In this document: in pieces, positions 1 to 10,335 of the stretch | How positions within the stretch are numbered: position 1 is the first letter of the stretch | Layout: the number at the start of each line of letters is the position of its first letter | Source of the DNA: Paramecium sonneborni | Taxonomy: Eukaryota > Ciliophora > Oligohymenophorea > Peniculida > Parameciidae | NCBI GenBank assembly: GCA_905182985.1 | Contig: CAJJDN010000001.1 | Span: forward strand, 558,020 to 622,019 | Direction: 5' to 3' | Length of the DNA stretch: 64,000 bases | Made by a program: the position numbers and the translations under genes | The notes under the pieces: model-generated | Database searches by the model: none | Told to the model about the DNA's origin: nothing | The model's input: only the letters and a program-made list of their open reading frames with translations

Positions 1-67
1 ATTTAGTTATTAATCGATTAGAATTATAATAAATCCTTCCAGAAAATACTATTTATATATTAATATA

Positions 68-1218
68 TCATTTGATAAATGAAATTCCTGCTAAATTTAA
101 ATTTGGTATTATTGTTCTTGTATTTCTTCTATTCATCGAATTTACCCTTACATCACCTGGACTTTATAATTTATTTATGAACTCGATTCGACTTGATTTT
201 CTTGGAATTTAATGTTCCTCTTAAAGAAAACTATTTCTTGGAGGAGAACATAAAGATATATGAGATTAATGAGATGTTTTAATTGGTTTTACATTTGTAG
301 AAGAGATTTAACTAAAATTTATAACAACATATATTTACTTTGCCAGAGATTATTGAATTTTTTCCAAACGATTTGTGGTTATAAATTATGTTCTTTACTA
401 TTCTTGTACTTAAAAGGATTTTATTGAATTATTATTATTGTTAAAAAATTGTTTATATTAACTTGAAAAATCAGTCCATTTAAGAGGTAGTTTATATATT
501 TCATCTTAAAATTTTTTAAGATTACTTTAATATTATTAATTTGTTTTGATAGTAATTTCATCTATGTGATTTAATATTGTTTTAAATTGTTCAATATCAT
601 TTTAAATTCCAGATTGTTATTACAGTATACTTTTGATTTCATCCTTCATAATTTACATTTCTTTAATTTCTATTTAGAATCCATCTTCTTATTATTGTAA
701 ATTAGAAGAATTTAAAGTTTCAAATTTAGAAATTTCATTCATAAATGATTATAGTTTATCATCTAAATATATATGTAAAGATTTAAATTCTGATTCCAGA
801 TCTTATTTAATTTTATTTGAAATTTCTCTTATTTTTTATTTATCGAACTAAATAATTCTAATATTATCTAAATATTTTTCAATAGAAACATTGAGTTTTT
901 CAATAAATGGATGACCTTTTATTTAAATTTAATCTTTTTGATTAATTTATTTTTTAGAAGTTGTATATGGAATTATAATAGGAGGTTATAATAATTGTAA
1001 TTTAAAATCCAATAATGCATTAATTGTTTCATCATCTAAAATAGTTATGTCATAACATGTGATACATTGAATTTAATTTTGATGCTATGAATTAGATAAA
1101 AAAAAAATACTTGTTTAAACAATTTGGCTAAACAAGAAAGGCAAAATGAGTGTTCACAATCTAAACAAACAAATTTTTCAGGAACAATTTAGCATTTCTC
1201 ACATTAAATTTGATTCAT
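68..1218 (-). CDS. RING/B-box-like zinc-binding coiled-coil protein
   Basis: A 374-residue protein in the ciliate code with one 26-nt intron at 1085-1110 that joins two halves of a cysteine cluster. The N-terminus reads MNQIQCEKCQIVPEKFVC followed by further CxxC and HxxxC pairs up to about residue 65, a spacing seen in RING and B-box zinc fingers. Residues about 110-290 are charged and Gln/Lys/Glu-rich with heptad-like leucines, suggesting a coiled coil, and the tail is basic and Ser/Arg-rich. This order resembles TRIM-type proteins, but I cannot assign the exact zinc-finger class. The start is the first ATG after an AT-rich gap and the stop is the first in-frame TGA. It is divergent from the next gene, with 42 bp between start codons. 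A role in ubiquitin transfer is inference only. Confidence 0.75.
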
Positions 1219-1260
1219 AATACTTTTTAACAACTTTATTTAATTATATAATTAATAAAG

Positions 1261-2304
1261 ATGTCTGATGATTGTGATATTTTGGGACCTTTAGGATTTG
1301 CAATACAAATTTTATTAGGTGTGTTTTCATTCTTTATTTTGATTTGTAATTAAGAATTTATAGGTTAGATAAAAGAATTGTAGAAAAACCTAAGAGGTAA
1401 TGGAAAGTGTGGGGATTAGATACATCAAAATAAGGTTGTTCATAAATCTTTGCTCATTTCTTGAATGTTGCATTAGCTATACATTTGTCAGGTGAATCAG
1501 ATGAATGTGTTTGGTAGCTAATATTTAATAATTAAAAGGTATTTGGCTACATTGTTATTGGATACAACAATGGGTGTATTATTTAGTTATATAATCCTAA
1601 AATTAGTTGAATTTACATTGGAGCATTTTTAAATGACAGTAAGATAACAATCATTTAGAATTATCGTTCAGGAAATTATTTTTTGATTATTATGCCAGAC
1701 GATCAAGTTAAGAAAAATGAAATGAATAATAAAGATAAAGTTCCAGCAGGCACAAATCTTATTAAGCCAATCATTAAAATCGATTTAAAAGCATGGTTTA
1801 TTCAGTTAATTTTATGGATAATAGTTGTGTCAATTGTAAAATTTCATTTTTATTTAAATTTAGTCAAAATTCTTCCTTTATTTATTGTAATTAGCAATTG
1901 GTTTCATTTTGGAAAACATTTCTTAATTTATATTATCTCCATTTTCAGATCTGACGACTATTAAATTATTAATTGTTATGTGTATTATTCCTGTTTTTAT
2001 GAATGGCTTATAAGTGAGTAAATTAAGAGTTATTTATAGTTTTGGGTTTAAGATAATTTTTTGAAAAAGACAGAATTTACTATTTAAGAGAAAAAATATG
2101 TCTTAAGTGAAATGTATGTAGATGAAGAATTAACAAATTTTGCACAATTAGACAATTTTGTAAATAATCCAGTATTTATTATTAATTAAATTTCTGACTT
2201 AGGAAGTTAAAAGTGATAATTGTTTAGATAAATTACATATAGAAATACCAAATGTAGGTGTTCAATAAAAGATCAAAGGATATCAAAAAGCTGATTTTGA
2301 ATGA
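1261..2304 (+). CDS. STIMATE/TMEM110-family multipass ER membrane protein
   Basis: A 296-residue protein with six introns: 1346-1368, 1514-1538, 1639-1658, 1836-1863, 2014-2039 and 2172-2202. Splicing them restores the family signature in order: hydrophobic segment GPLGFAIQILLGV, then WKVWGLDTSKQ, FAHFLNVALA, LLLDTTMGVLFSY, a long hydrophobic pair around LKAWFIQLILW, and the C-terminal IKLLIVMCIIPVFMN followed by FWVQDNFLKK. Human STIMATE has the corresponding DTSKQ, FIHFANVYLA, FLLDATVGMLL and FWVVDNFLM motifs. In animals this protein sits at ER-plasma-membrane contacts and promotes STIM1-dependent calcium entry; the role here is inferred from family only. About five membrane segments are visible. 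The gene runs convergently toward the carboxypeptidase gene. Splice sites are chosen by frame and homology. Confidence 0.85.
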
Positions 2305-2411
2305 TTTTATAATTAATAATTCATAATTTTATGATAAATTCTATTTATTGTTAAAATAATTATAATTCAATATAAATATTAGTAATTTTAATGACTTAAT
2401 CAGAATGCAAT

Positions 2412-3932
2412 TCAAGTGATCATTTTTTTTTATTTTGCATGCTAAAGTAAAATGATTGTATCATCAAACCTCATATTTAAGTTTTTACAGTTTAATACTA
2501 CAATAATGTAATAATCCATCTCATTTGAACGATATGCACTTGCTAAACAAGGTCCAGCAGAATCAGTAATTCCAGTTTTAATTCCAAAAAACCCTTTATC
2601 TAATAATTTGTTTGTGTTTTTCCATTCATATTATTTTTGAAGCGTCTTTAGAACGTATTCTTTACATGAAATTACTGTCTAGAATAGTTCATACTTTAAG
2701 CATTCTATTGAGAGAGTTATGATATCATTGCAGCAAGAATACTAATTTATTTCCTTTATTTTACATTATCTTCATTAGCCAAACCATGTACGCAAGCAAA
2801 TTGAGTATTCTACTATCCTATTTAATGTGAATATAAGTTCATTTATTTGATGAAAACTTCAATAGGACAATATTAAAATCTAAATTAATGATTATAATAA
2901 TATCCATCTGCACTTAGTTGCTCTATATCAATTAATTTAAGATCAAGTTTCTTATTGTATTAATTAAACAATCTAATCAAGTCAATAGATATATTATTTT
3001 TACATAATCGTTCCGATAGTTTATGCAATAAGAACTGCAGCATCATTTCCTGAAGGTAACATTAAGCCATAAAGTAAATCCTCTATTGATAAAATATCAT
3101 TATATTTTAATTCAGCTGTTGTGCCAATAGTCTCAGATGCTTTTTTTGTCACTTTCACTTTTATTTCTTTTAAGTTTAGATTGAATAATTCAACTATTAG
3201 CAAAGTTACATAAAAAGTCATTATTTTAGTTAAACTGGCTACTTCAACCTTTTTATTACTTTTTCTTTTAAGAATTATTTTATGCTCAATACAATCATAA
3301 ACTGTGAAGCTTTTAGCTGTTACATTTAACTTCCTTTTTCTAGGTGAACCACAATAAGAAAATATAATATTTTTTGGAAGATTAAATTATAATTAATTTC
3401 CTATTTGAGAACAAGATTCTTTACTGCTTCCTGTCGTAGTAGAATTACAAGTATAATTTTTAATTGACACATTACTACTTGATTTTAATTTAGGAGGAAT
3501 AAGAGATCTTTTAGTATCACTGTTTTATGGTGACTGTATAATATTATTTGTATGATTTAGATCATTTAATTTAGTTTGAATATTAACGAATGCTAAAGAA
3601 ATTTGTGGTAAACTGTTTTATGGATTATTTTATCTAGTTTTATTAGAAATTTCATTTTCATTTTTAGTTATTTATCTGTCTTTATCATGAATTTATTACG
3701 ACTATTGTAATGAACAAATGGATTCATTTTTATTCCTTTAACTATTCGTGATATTTGGAGATTATAATTCTGTTACTAGTTATGGAATTTTTCGATAACT
3801 CTTTAGTAACTTAACAGTTTTAACTTGTTCTATTAGCTATATTTTTCTTGATGGTGGATGCAATAAATTTGGATTTATAAAATCAACGAAATTTACACTA
3901 TTAAACTTCGATGAAGTGTTATTCCCAATCAT
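2412..3932 (-). CDS. Serine D-Ala-D-Ala carboxypeptidase-like protein (peptidase S11 / penicillin-binding fold)
   Basis: A 488-residue protein with introns at 2973-3003 (31 nt) and 2742-2764 (23 nt). All three catalytic motifs of family S11 are present and in order: SLTK (Ser233, Lys236) in VASLTKIMTF, SGN (Ser294) in YGLMLPSGNDAAV, and KTG (Lys434) in GFFGIKTGITDSAGPC. The segment NTNKLLDKGFFGIKTG is a near-textbook match to bacterial DacA-type enzymes, as is HGLANEDN before it. About 200 N-terminal residues are Asn/Ser/Gln-rich and unlike the bacterial family, and I see no convincing signal peptide. The family cleaves the terminal D-Ala of peptidoglycan stem peptides; a ciliate makes no peptidoglycan, so the substrate is unknown. 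The introns and Gln codons show it is a native nuclear gene, not bacterial contamination. Confidence 0.9.
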
Positions 3933-4766
3933 TAATAAATTAATATATTATTAAATTAATAGATAATTAATGTGTTAATTCTCTATAATCTAACAACAAA
4001 ATCATCTATTATATTAAATAAATTATAATAAATTCTTAAAAAAAAAAATAAGTTCCTAATGCATTATTTTGTAATATAATTTATTTTTTTTATGAAAAAA
4101 GGTTTTAATATATGCTATCTATAAATAAAAAAAAAGAGATAAAATAAATTTTTAATAAAAATTAAGTAATACTTTATTAGAGTATTTCAAATTCTTATGC
4201 GAGATTCAAAAAATTGGCAATTAAAATTTTTTAATGTTATTTTATTTATCTAAACTGTTTTTAGTAATATTAAAGTATTTTAGATGATTAACATATTAAT
4301 TATTTATTTTGAAATGATCAATAAGACAATTTTTTAGTTCTGAAATTTAAGAAAGATTCAGATTTAATATAAAGTGTTTATGAAAATTAAATAAATCAAA
4401 TAAATGAAAAATTAAAAATCCAAAGTTTTTATCAAAATAACTCTTTTTAAAAATAAGTAATAAGAGCTTTTGATTGTTTAATATGGACATAAATATAACA
4501 AAGGTTTTCTAAATTTTAAAATAATAATAGAAGATATGAATAATCATAAATATGCATAATTTATTGACTTTTATAACTTTAAAGGATTTTTATAATAATA
4601 ATCTTAACTATAATAATTTCTGAATTATAATTATTAAATAGTGATGTTTAAGAGGTAAAATAAATCATTTTAACTTTAATTTAAATAAAATGTTTGATCA
4701 ATTCGATCAATTCATGGTATACAATTGAATAAAATAATCTAAATAATCTAAATAAAATAAAAAAAA
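3933..4766. other. AT-rich intergenic stretch
   Basis: About 830 bases with homopolymer A/T runs. A plus-strand open frame from the ATG at 4380 to a TGA near 4690 encodes roughly 100 Lys/Asn/Gln-rich residues with no recognisable motif. I do not call it a gene. Confidence 0.5.
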
Positions 4767-6755
4767 TCAAATATTAATTTTGAGTTGTTCACAATATTTT
4801 AATATTTCAGCATAATTTTGTGAATTTTGTAATTCTAAGTGTTTTTCATAACTAAACTCATTACTTTCACAAACAAGTACAGGTAATTAAGTAATTATGA
4901 TTGAAGCCTTAAGAGATAGCTAAAGTTTTAGCCATTCAATAGGTTCTCTTTATAATCCTCTCTTATCAATAACAGCAAGAAGTAATTATTCTTTCATATA
5001 AGATAAACATATGGGTTAAATATTGGATTCTAAATTATCATTAAGAAACCAGAGAACTTTTTCTCTCTTACTTTTATCAAGTTAATCAGCTTTGTTTTAA
5101 GAAGCTTTCATGAGAAGTATCATTTCATTTTTTACTAGACAATTATCAGATTTGATTCTACTTAAGAATTAAAGATATTCTCTAGAATTACATACTTCTT
5201 TCCATTAATCTATATTAAATGAATTAATTTGAGCTTCAAGAAATTTTTCAATTTCTAATCTAAGTTAAAGCATTCTTTTGAATACTAAAAATAGAGGAAT
5301 AATCCAAAAGTTTTGTAATGCATCTAAGAATTCAATAGCTTTAGCAACAGTTTATCCAATAATATTTATACATTCTAAAGATCTTAAATATTTTGATGTA
5401 AGAATATCAATTTCAACTTAAGGTCTTTTGATTAATTATATATAATTATTGGGATAGGTTAGTTCTACTGAATTTTGAGTTAATGGATTAGAATCTTAAG
5501 AGAGATTTCTTAAACTTCGAGCTTTATACTCTTTAATAGCCATTCTGATAGAACTAACTCTTGATCTAATTTTATCATAATCAATTTCTTATTATGAAAG
5601 TCTTCGATTGAGTTTTTTATCTTCAGAATCATCAATTCTTTAAGTAAGACCTAGATTTGATAGATTGGATCCAGTCCTAAGACTTCGAAGATCACAACTT
5701 AATTATACTGTATGATCTGATTATTTGGTAGCAAACTTAAGCTTCATTTTATTGTTAGTAAAGAAATTATTTATTTGTTTAGAAGTTTTAAGCGAAGAAT
5801 TGCATCTTTATTTATATTCTTCAATAAATTTATTTTTATATAAAGATGAAATTTTAGTAATTAGAGATTGATTAGAAGTAGATTAATTACTATTAGAAGT
5901 ACTTTCATGTAATATTAATGAAGTTCTTTAAGTTTTTCTACCAGATTATTTACTACTTAGTCGAGAAGCAGATCTAAATTTGAGATCTGACATAGATCTT
6001 ACTTCATATAATTTAAGAATAGTTTTGCATTTAGGATCATCCCTAAAGGCTGAATGATGAGGTATTTATTCCCATGGGATAGGATTATCAGGAGACAGAA
6101 GTTGCTATAATAAAGAAATGATTGATTATTTTTTAGTAGTTATTAATGAAACAAGGTCTAATTTACCTCCATTTACCCAATTCTAAATGCGCTTATGAAT
6201 TTCATTTATTATAAATGAGCCATTAGTCATTACTAAATACATTATACCTAATGACCATTGATATTATGATAAGCATTATTTGCCTTTCAGAATCATTGGA
6301 TTCCAATATATACAATAATTCTCTGTTCTTTTTCTTAATCCAAAGTCTAATACAACTATAGATTCACCATTACGCATTATATTCTCTAATGTACAATCTC
6401 TTGGTGCCTGCCCTTTATATAAATCATATGCAAAATATATTCTTAGTAAATGTTATAAGTTTCCCCCTGTCAGTTACCAATCCACACAATTATCAAATAA
6501 CACATCTGTAAATGTTGGTGTTCTTATCACTTGAACTATCATTGGAAGTAAGTTGTATACTGCTTTTATGTACTTCCCTTCTATCTTTGATTTTACTCTC
6601 TAATGCTATTCCAAAAATCTCAGTTCTTACTCTATATGAGTTGTGTCATTGAATCTTGCGATTAGTACTTATTCATTTGATAATCTAACATGACCTCGAA
6701 ATGCTGACCATTATTATCCTTTCCAAATAGGAAATGTAATTACATAAGCACACAT
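4767..6755 (-). CDS. Divergent protein-kinase-like protein with long C-terminal region
   Basis: A 662-residue intron-less frame. A degenerate kinase C-lobe is visible at about residues 105-165: GGNLQHLLRIYFAYDLYKG, then PRDCTLENIM where active kinases have HRDxKxxN, then VVLDFGLR matching the DFG motif, then QYQWSLGIMYLVMT resembling subdomain IX. The glycine loop is not recognisable and the catalytic HRD is PRD without the following lysine, so activity is doubtful. The remaining 450 residues are Ser/Arg/Gln-rich, with an alpha-helical segment near the C-terminus containing NIIGQTVAKAIEFLDAL. The start is the first ATG after a TA repeat, and an upstream intron cannot be excluded. Divergent from the small gene at 6883 with 127 bp between. 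Confidence 0.65.
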
Positions 6756-6882
6756 ATATATATACTAATTATTTGGGTGATTTTTTACTTATAATGGAAT
6801 ACTAGATCAATTCAGATCACAATAATAAACATGCAAAAAAACAAAAGAGGGTGATCAAAAAAATAATAACAAAAATAATAAA

Positions 6883-7277
6883 ATGGAAGTTCAACTGACC
6901 GATCAATCTCTGTTAGAGTTAGTAAATTTTAAGATCGCTAATGTACTACACCTTAGTATAACAAGATCATGGCCTAAATCAAAGAGACTTATGCTTCCTT
7001 AAATGATGCTAACATCCAAAAATATTAATCTTTAGATCCATTAAAAAAGACTAACAAAATTGACAAAGCTAACAAAAAATTGAAAAGAACTTTGAGATAA
7101 AACGATAAACCATTCACCCAAGATGACAATATTAAGGTTGAATCTTAAGATATGTAGCAACACTTAGATTAATTTAAATCTAAGTTTAATTCAATTTTTA
7201 AGAACTTTGTTGAAAATGTTAAGGGAGAAATACTTAAAACTGAGTAAGAACTCCTCAAAATATCACATTTTAAATGA
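6883..7277 (+). CDS. Small coiled-coil protein, unknown function
   Basis: Removing a 35-nt GT..AG intron at 6922-6956 gives a 119-residue protein beginning MEVQLTDQSLLEL and continuing YNKIMAQIKETYASL. It is rich in Lys, Gln and Asp, mostly helical by eye, and ends KTEQELLKISHFK. Without the intron a shorter product could start at the ATG at 6969 (102 residues). No domain is recognised. The stop is the first TGA. It lies tail-to-tail with the thioredoxin-family gene, 70 bp away. Confidence 0.5.
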
Positions 7278-7347
7278 TCATTTTTATGGAAAGTTAGAGA
7301 ATAATTAATATTATTATTCCAATATATATTAATACTAATATTATCCT

Positions 7348-7970
7348 TCAATTCTCTTTCTTTTTATCTTATAATTCCTTCTCTATCTTATCCAACTTTC
7401 TATTTTCCCTGCAATCATTTATACATAAAATTGTTACAAACAATGTTAAACATGATAACACAATCACTGCTATCTAATTAATATATTAATATATTTTTAC
7501 AAAAACCCAAAGGTTACCAAAATATTTATCGATAAAATTTTCATCGTAAGGTTCAAATTTAGGAATCTCATTTATCTCTTTTGCTTAGGCATAATCTCCT
7601 TATATAAAATTGATTATTAATTCAGGTGTTCTTTAGCCTTAAAATCTATGAGTCTTATTATCCTTAACATAAAATAAAGTGGGATATCCTCTCACTCCAA
7701 ATCTTTTTTTTGCATCAGGATTTGCAACACTAAATTTATTCGATTACAATACCAATCAATCGCTACGAATTTGTGCTACACTTCATCTGCCAATTAATCC
7801 AAAACTGGTATCAAACTTTTACAGTGTCCACACCATGGTGCATAAAGCATCATTAAGAATGGCTCTTATTTCTATATTTCAGACTCTAATTGTTCACCAT
7901 TCAATTATAGAATTCTAGAGTCACTTTTAAATTAATGTGCAACCACGCAATAAATAAATAAAAAAAACAT
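7348..7970 (-). CDS. Membrane-anchored thioredoxin / protein disulfide isomerase (TMX-like)
   Basis: A 199-residue protein with a 23-nt intron at 7730-7752. The N-terminus MFFLFIYCVVAHQF looks like a signal peptide. The thioredoxin fold follows with the active site APWCGHCKS at about residues 45-53, the cis-proline motif GVRGYPTLFYV and FQGQRTPELI. After the fold come a hydrophobic span (IAVIVLSCLTLFVTILCI) and a short charged tail ENRKLDKIEKE. CGHC is the redox motif of ER disulfide isomerases. The layout signal peptide, single thioredoxin domain, membrane anchor matches the TMX group. No KDEL-type signal is seen. Its start codon directly abuts the start codon of the next gene on the other strand. 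Confidence 0.88.
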
Positions 7971-8129
7971 ATGGCAAGAGCATTTCAGATTATTTCCAGA
8001 ATATCAGGAATTATTGGAGTCCCCCTTGGATTATGGGCTGGTTTTATTACAAGAGATGAACAATATTTTCCATCTCAAAACAGAATGGAAGAAGTTTATT
8101 AAGAATATTTAAAGAGGAAGTAATAGTGA
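7971..8129 (+). CDS. 52-residue predicted membrane protein
   Basis: The frame begins MARAFQIISRISGIIGVP, continues through a hydrophobic helix to GLWAGFITRDEQYFP and ends in a charged tail EEVYQEYLKRKQQ before TGA. The basic N-terminus plus one helix would suit a small mitochondrial or ER membrane protein, but no family is recognised. The ATG directly follows the complement of the ATG of the disulfide isomerase gene (CATATG), so the two mRNAs must overlap or have almost no leaders if both starts are right. A downstream start is not available in such a short frame. The 3' end is 17 bp from the Kelch-BTB stop. Confidence 0.6.
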
Positions 8130-8146
8130 CTTAAATAAAATATAAT

Positions 8147-9820
8147 TCAACATTTTTTTTATATTATTTCTAATAGTATTTCTGGTTCTTATGCTAACTT
8201 AATAAAATCTTTTCTTCTCTTAATTGTTGATATATTATCTACTAACTATTTCATAGTTTGGATTCTTAATAATCTACAATTATATCTTAATATAAATAGA
8301 AATTTTTACTTTTTAGAAAACAATATAAGTTCAATGACATTATTGCAATTAATTTTTCTTATTAATTATTCTTCACATAGATATTTTAACCTTTGCATAA
8401 GATAAAGGTCAGATAGAACTATCAAACTTAAAAGTCTATTAGTGTTTAAAAATGGGTCCAATTAATCTGTATAGATATAAAGCAACATATCCATAAAAGT
8501 TTAATGACAACATTCAGTGATTTCTATATAGATTTGTTCTTTGTCTCTAAATTCTTCAAAAAATAGAGTTTAAAAATGTTCACTTCTTGCACCTAAAATA
8601 CATCGATTAGCATAAATTTAGTGATCTTCTACTATGAATACAACATCACTCATCTAAGGGTTATTTATTAATGATCTTAGATCCTATAAAAAGCTAGATC
8701 GAGGAACTTAAGCATTCTTGAATTCCAATTTATAAATATCACTTAATAATTCATCTCCATCATACCCACCAAAAACATAAAGAGAATCATTGTATAATTA
8801 AAAAACCATAGATGATCTACCTTTTGGAGGTTCATGAACTTCTAGTTTTTTCCATGTCTTACTTCCAAATTCAAATTCATATAAATCATTCAATCTAGCT
8901 TGCCCATTAAATCCTCCAAACAATAATAATTTATTTTAATAAACTTCTGATGTATGAAACTAAATAATTAACATTTATATTACATATCTTGGACATGGAA
9001 TTGTACCATGTTAACTTATCCTTTTAACTTTTCCTGAAAAGATATTAATTTTATAAAAGTCATTCAATCTATTAACTCCATCAAACCCACCGAATATATA
9101 AATGTAATTATTAAATGTACTAAAAGAAGGACAAGAACGAGCAGAAGGTACATCTCCAATTAATTACAATTTATTCCACACTTATTCTTCAAAATCCCAT
9201 ACATAAGCATCATTTAGATAATGAGTACCATCACATCCTCCAAAAATGAGCATTTTAGTCTAATAAGCACCACAAGCAATTCCAAATCTTTCAGAAGGAC
9301 ACTAACCTGTAGGTTCAATTTTTTTCCATTAAAGTGACTTAAGATTAAGTGAATAAAAATCATTTAGCCATAATAATCCATCACATCCTCCAAATACATA
9401 CATATGACCTTTATATTCTATTGCTCCATTATTTTCTCTTGCACTTGGTTTTTGTCCTGTTGTATTTAAACGCTACCATTAATTAGAACTAAATGAATAT
9501 CTATGAACATCATCTAATCTTCCATTAAATGTAAAACCACCAAAAATATACAAATAATCTTCATATATCACCCATGAACAATTGTTTCTCTGATTTGGCA
9601 TTACTTGATCAAATCTATCTAATCGCTCCCATGTCTAATGATCATAATATTCTCCATCATCAATATCAAGTTCATCATGTTTTATACACATAGAAACTGA
9701 ATGAAATCGTTCATCTATCTCAAATTCTCTATCAACTCGATGTGATTAATTGATTTACTATCTCATCAATGCTCTTTTTATTCTTAAATTATCTTGCTCT
9801 GATTACAATCGTCTATTCAT
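8147..9820 (-). CDS. Kelch-repeat protein with C-terminal BTB domain
   Basis: A 541-residue protein with two 24-nt introns at 8960-8983 and 8286-8309. From about residue 70 to 370 there are six Kelch blades, each with a GG pair and the W spaced downstream, for example DYLYIFGGFTFNGRLDD, MYVFGGCDGLLWLNDF and SLYVFGGYDGDELLSDI. A BTB/POZ domain follows (MSDVVFIVEDHQIYANRC, then ARSEHFQTLFF) and a short BACK-like helical tail. This is the reverse of the animal KLHL order and resembles LZTR1 or RAG2-like Kelch-first proteins. BTB-Kelch proteins usually recruit substrates to cullin-3 ubiquitin ligases. Both introns are multiples of three without an in-frame TGA, so reading through them would keep the frame. 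Confidence 0.88.
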
Positions 9821-9946
9821 TTTAAAAAATATATATATATATTATATTATAAAAATTCTGTAGAATTTTATTATTTATAAATAATTCATGATAGCTAAAA
9901 TCTAAATCATTTTAAAAAAATAAATAAATGGAATTTATTTTATTAT

Positions 9947-10189
9947 ATGAGTTAAGCATTCAAAAAAGTTTTGTAAATAAAAAATTTGAATTTAATTTTA
10001 AGATTAAAAACAAAAAATCAATACAAAACTTACAAAGAGATAGACAAATTTGTAATTTATATTCTTGAAATTCAAATAATTGACAATACATCATTAGATC
10101 AATCAAACAATTTATTAATTTCATTAGTTGATTATTGTTTGATTAAACTCTTAGTTTTGATTCTAAAAATACAAGCAATAATAAAATGA
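9947..10189 (+). CDS. Short hypothetical protein with hydrophobic C-terminus
   Basis: An open frame of 80 residues beginning MSQAFKKVLQIKN and ending in a hydrophobic stretch with LLISLVDYCLIKLL before TGA. A possible 30-nt intron starts at 9975 and ends at the AAG before ATTAAAAAC; removing it keeps the frame and shortens the protein to 70 residues. No family is recognised. The hydrophobic tail could be a membrane anchor. The surrounding DNA is extremely AT-rich, including a TA-repeat tract near 10201-10240, so this could be a chance frame. Confidence 0.3.
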
Positions 10190-10335
10190 AAGGATAAATA
10201 ATTATATATATATATATATTATTACTAAATATATATATATAATTATTTACAATTATTTTATCATATCTTTATGAACATTCTAAATTCCAAAACAAAACAA
10301 TTATAACTTGCAGTTATCTAAAAATTTTATTTATT

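Noticed and set aside
3933..4766. Open frame from 4380 of about 100 codons
   Set aside because: Composition is that of random AT-rich sequence read with one stop codon, and there is no motif or codon pattern like the neighbours.
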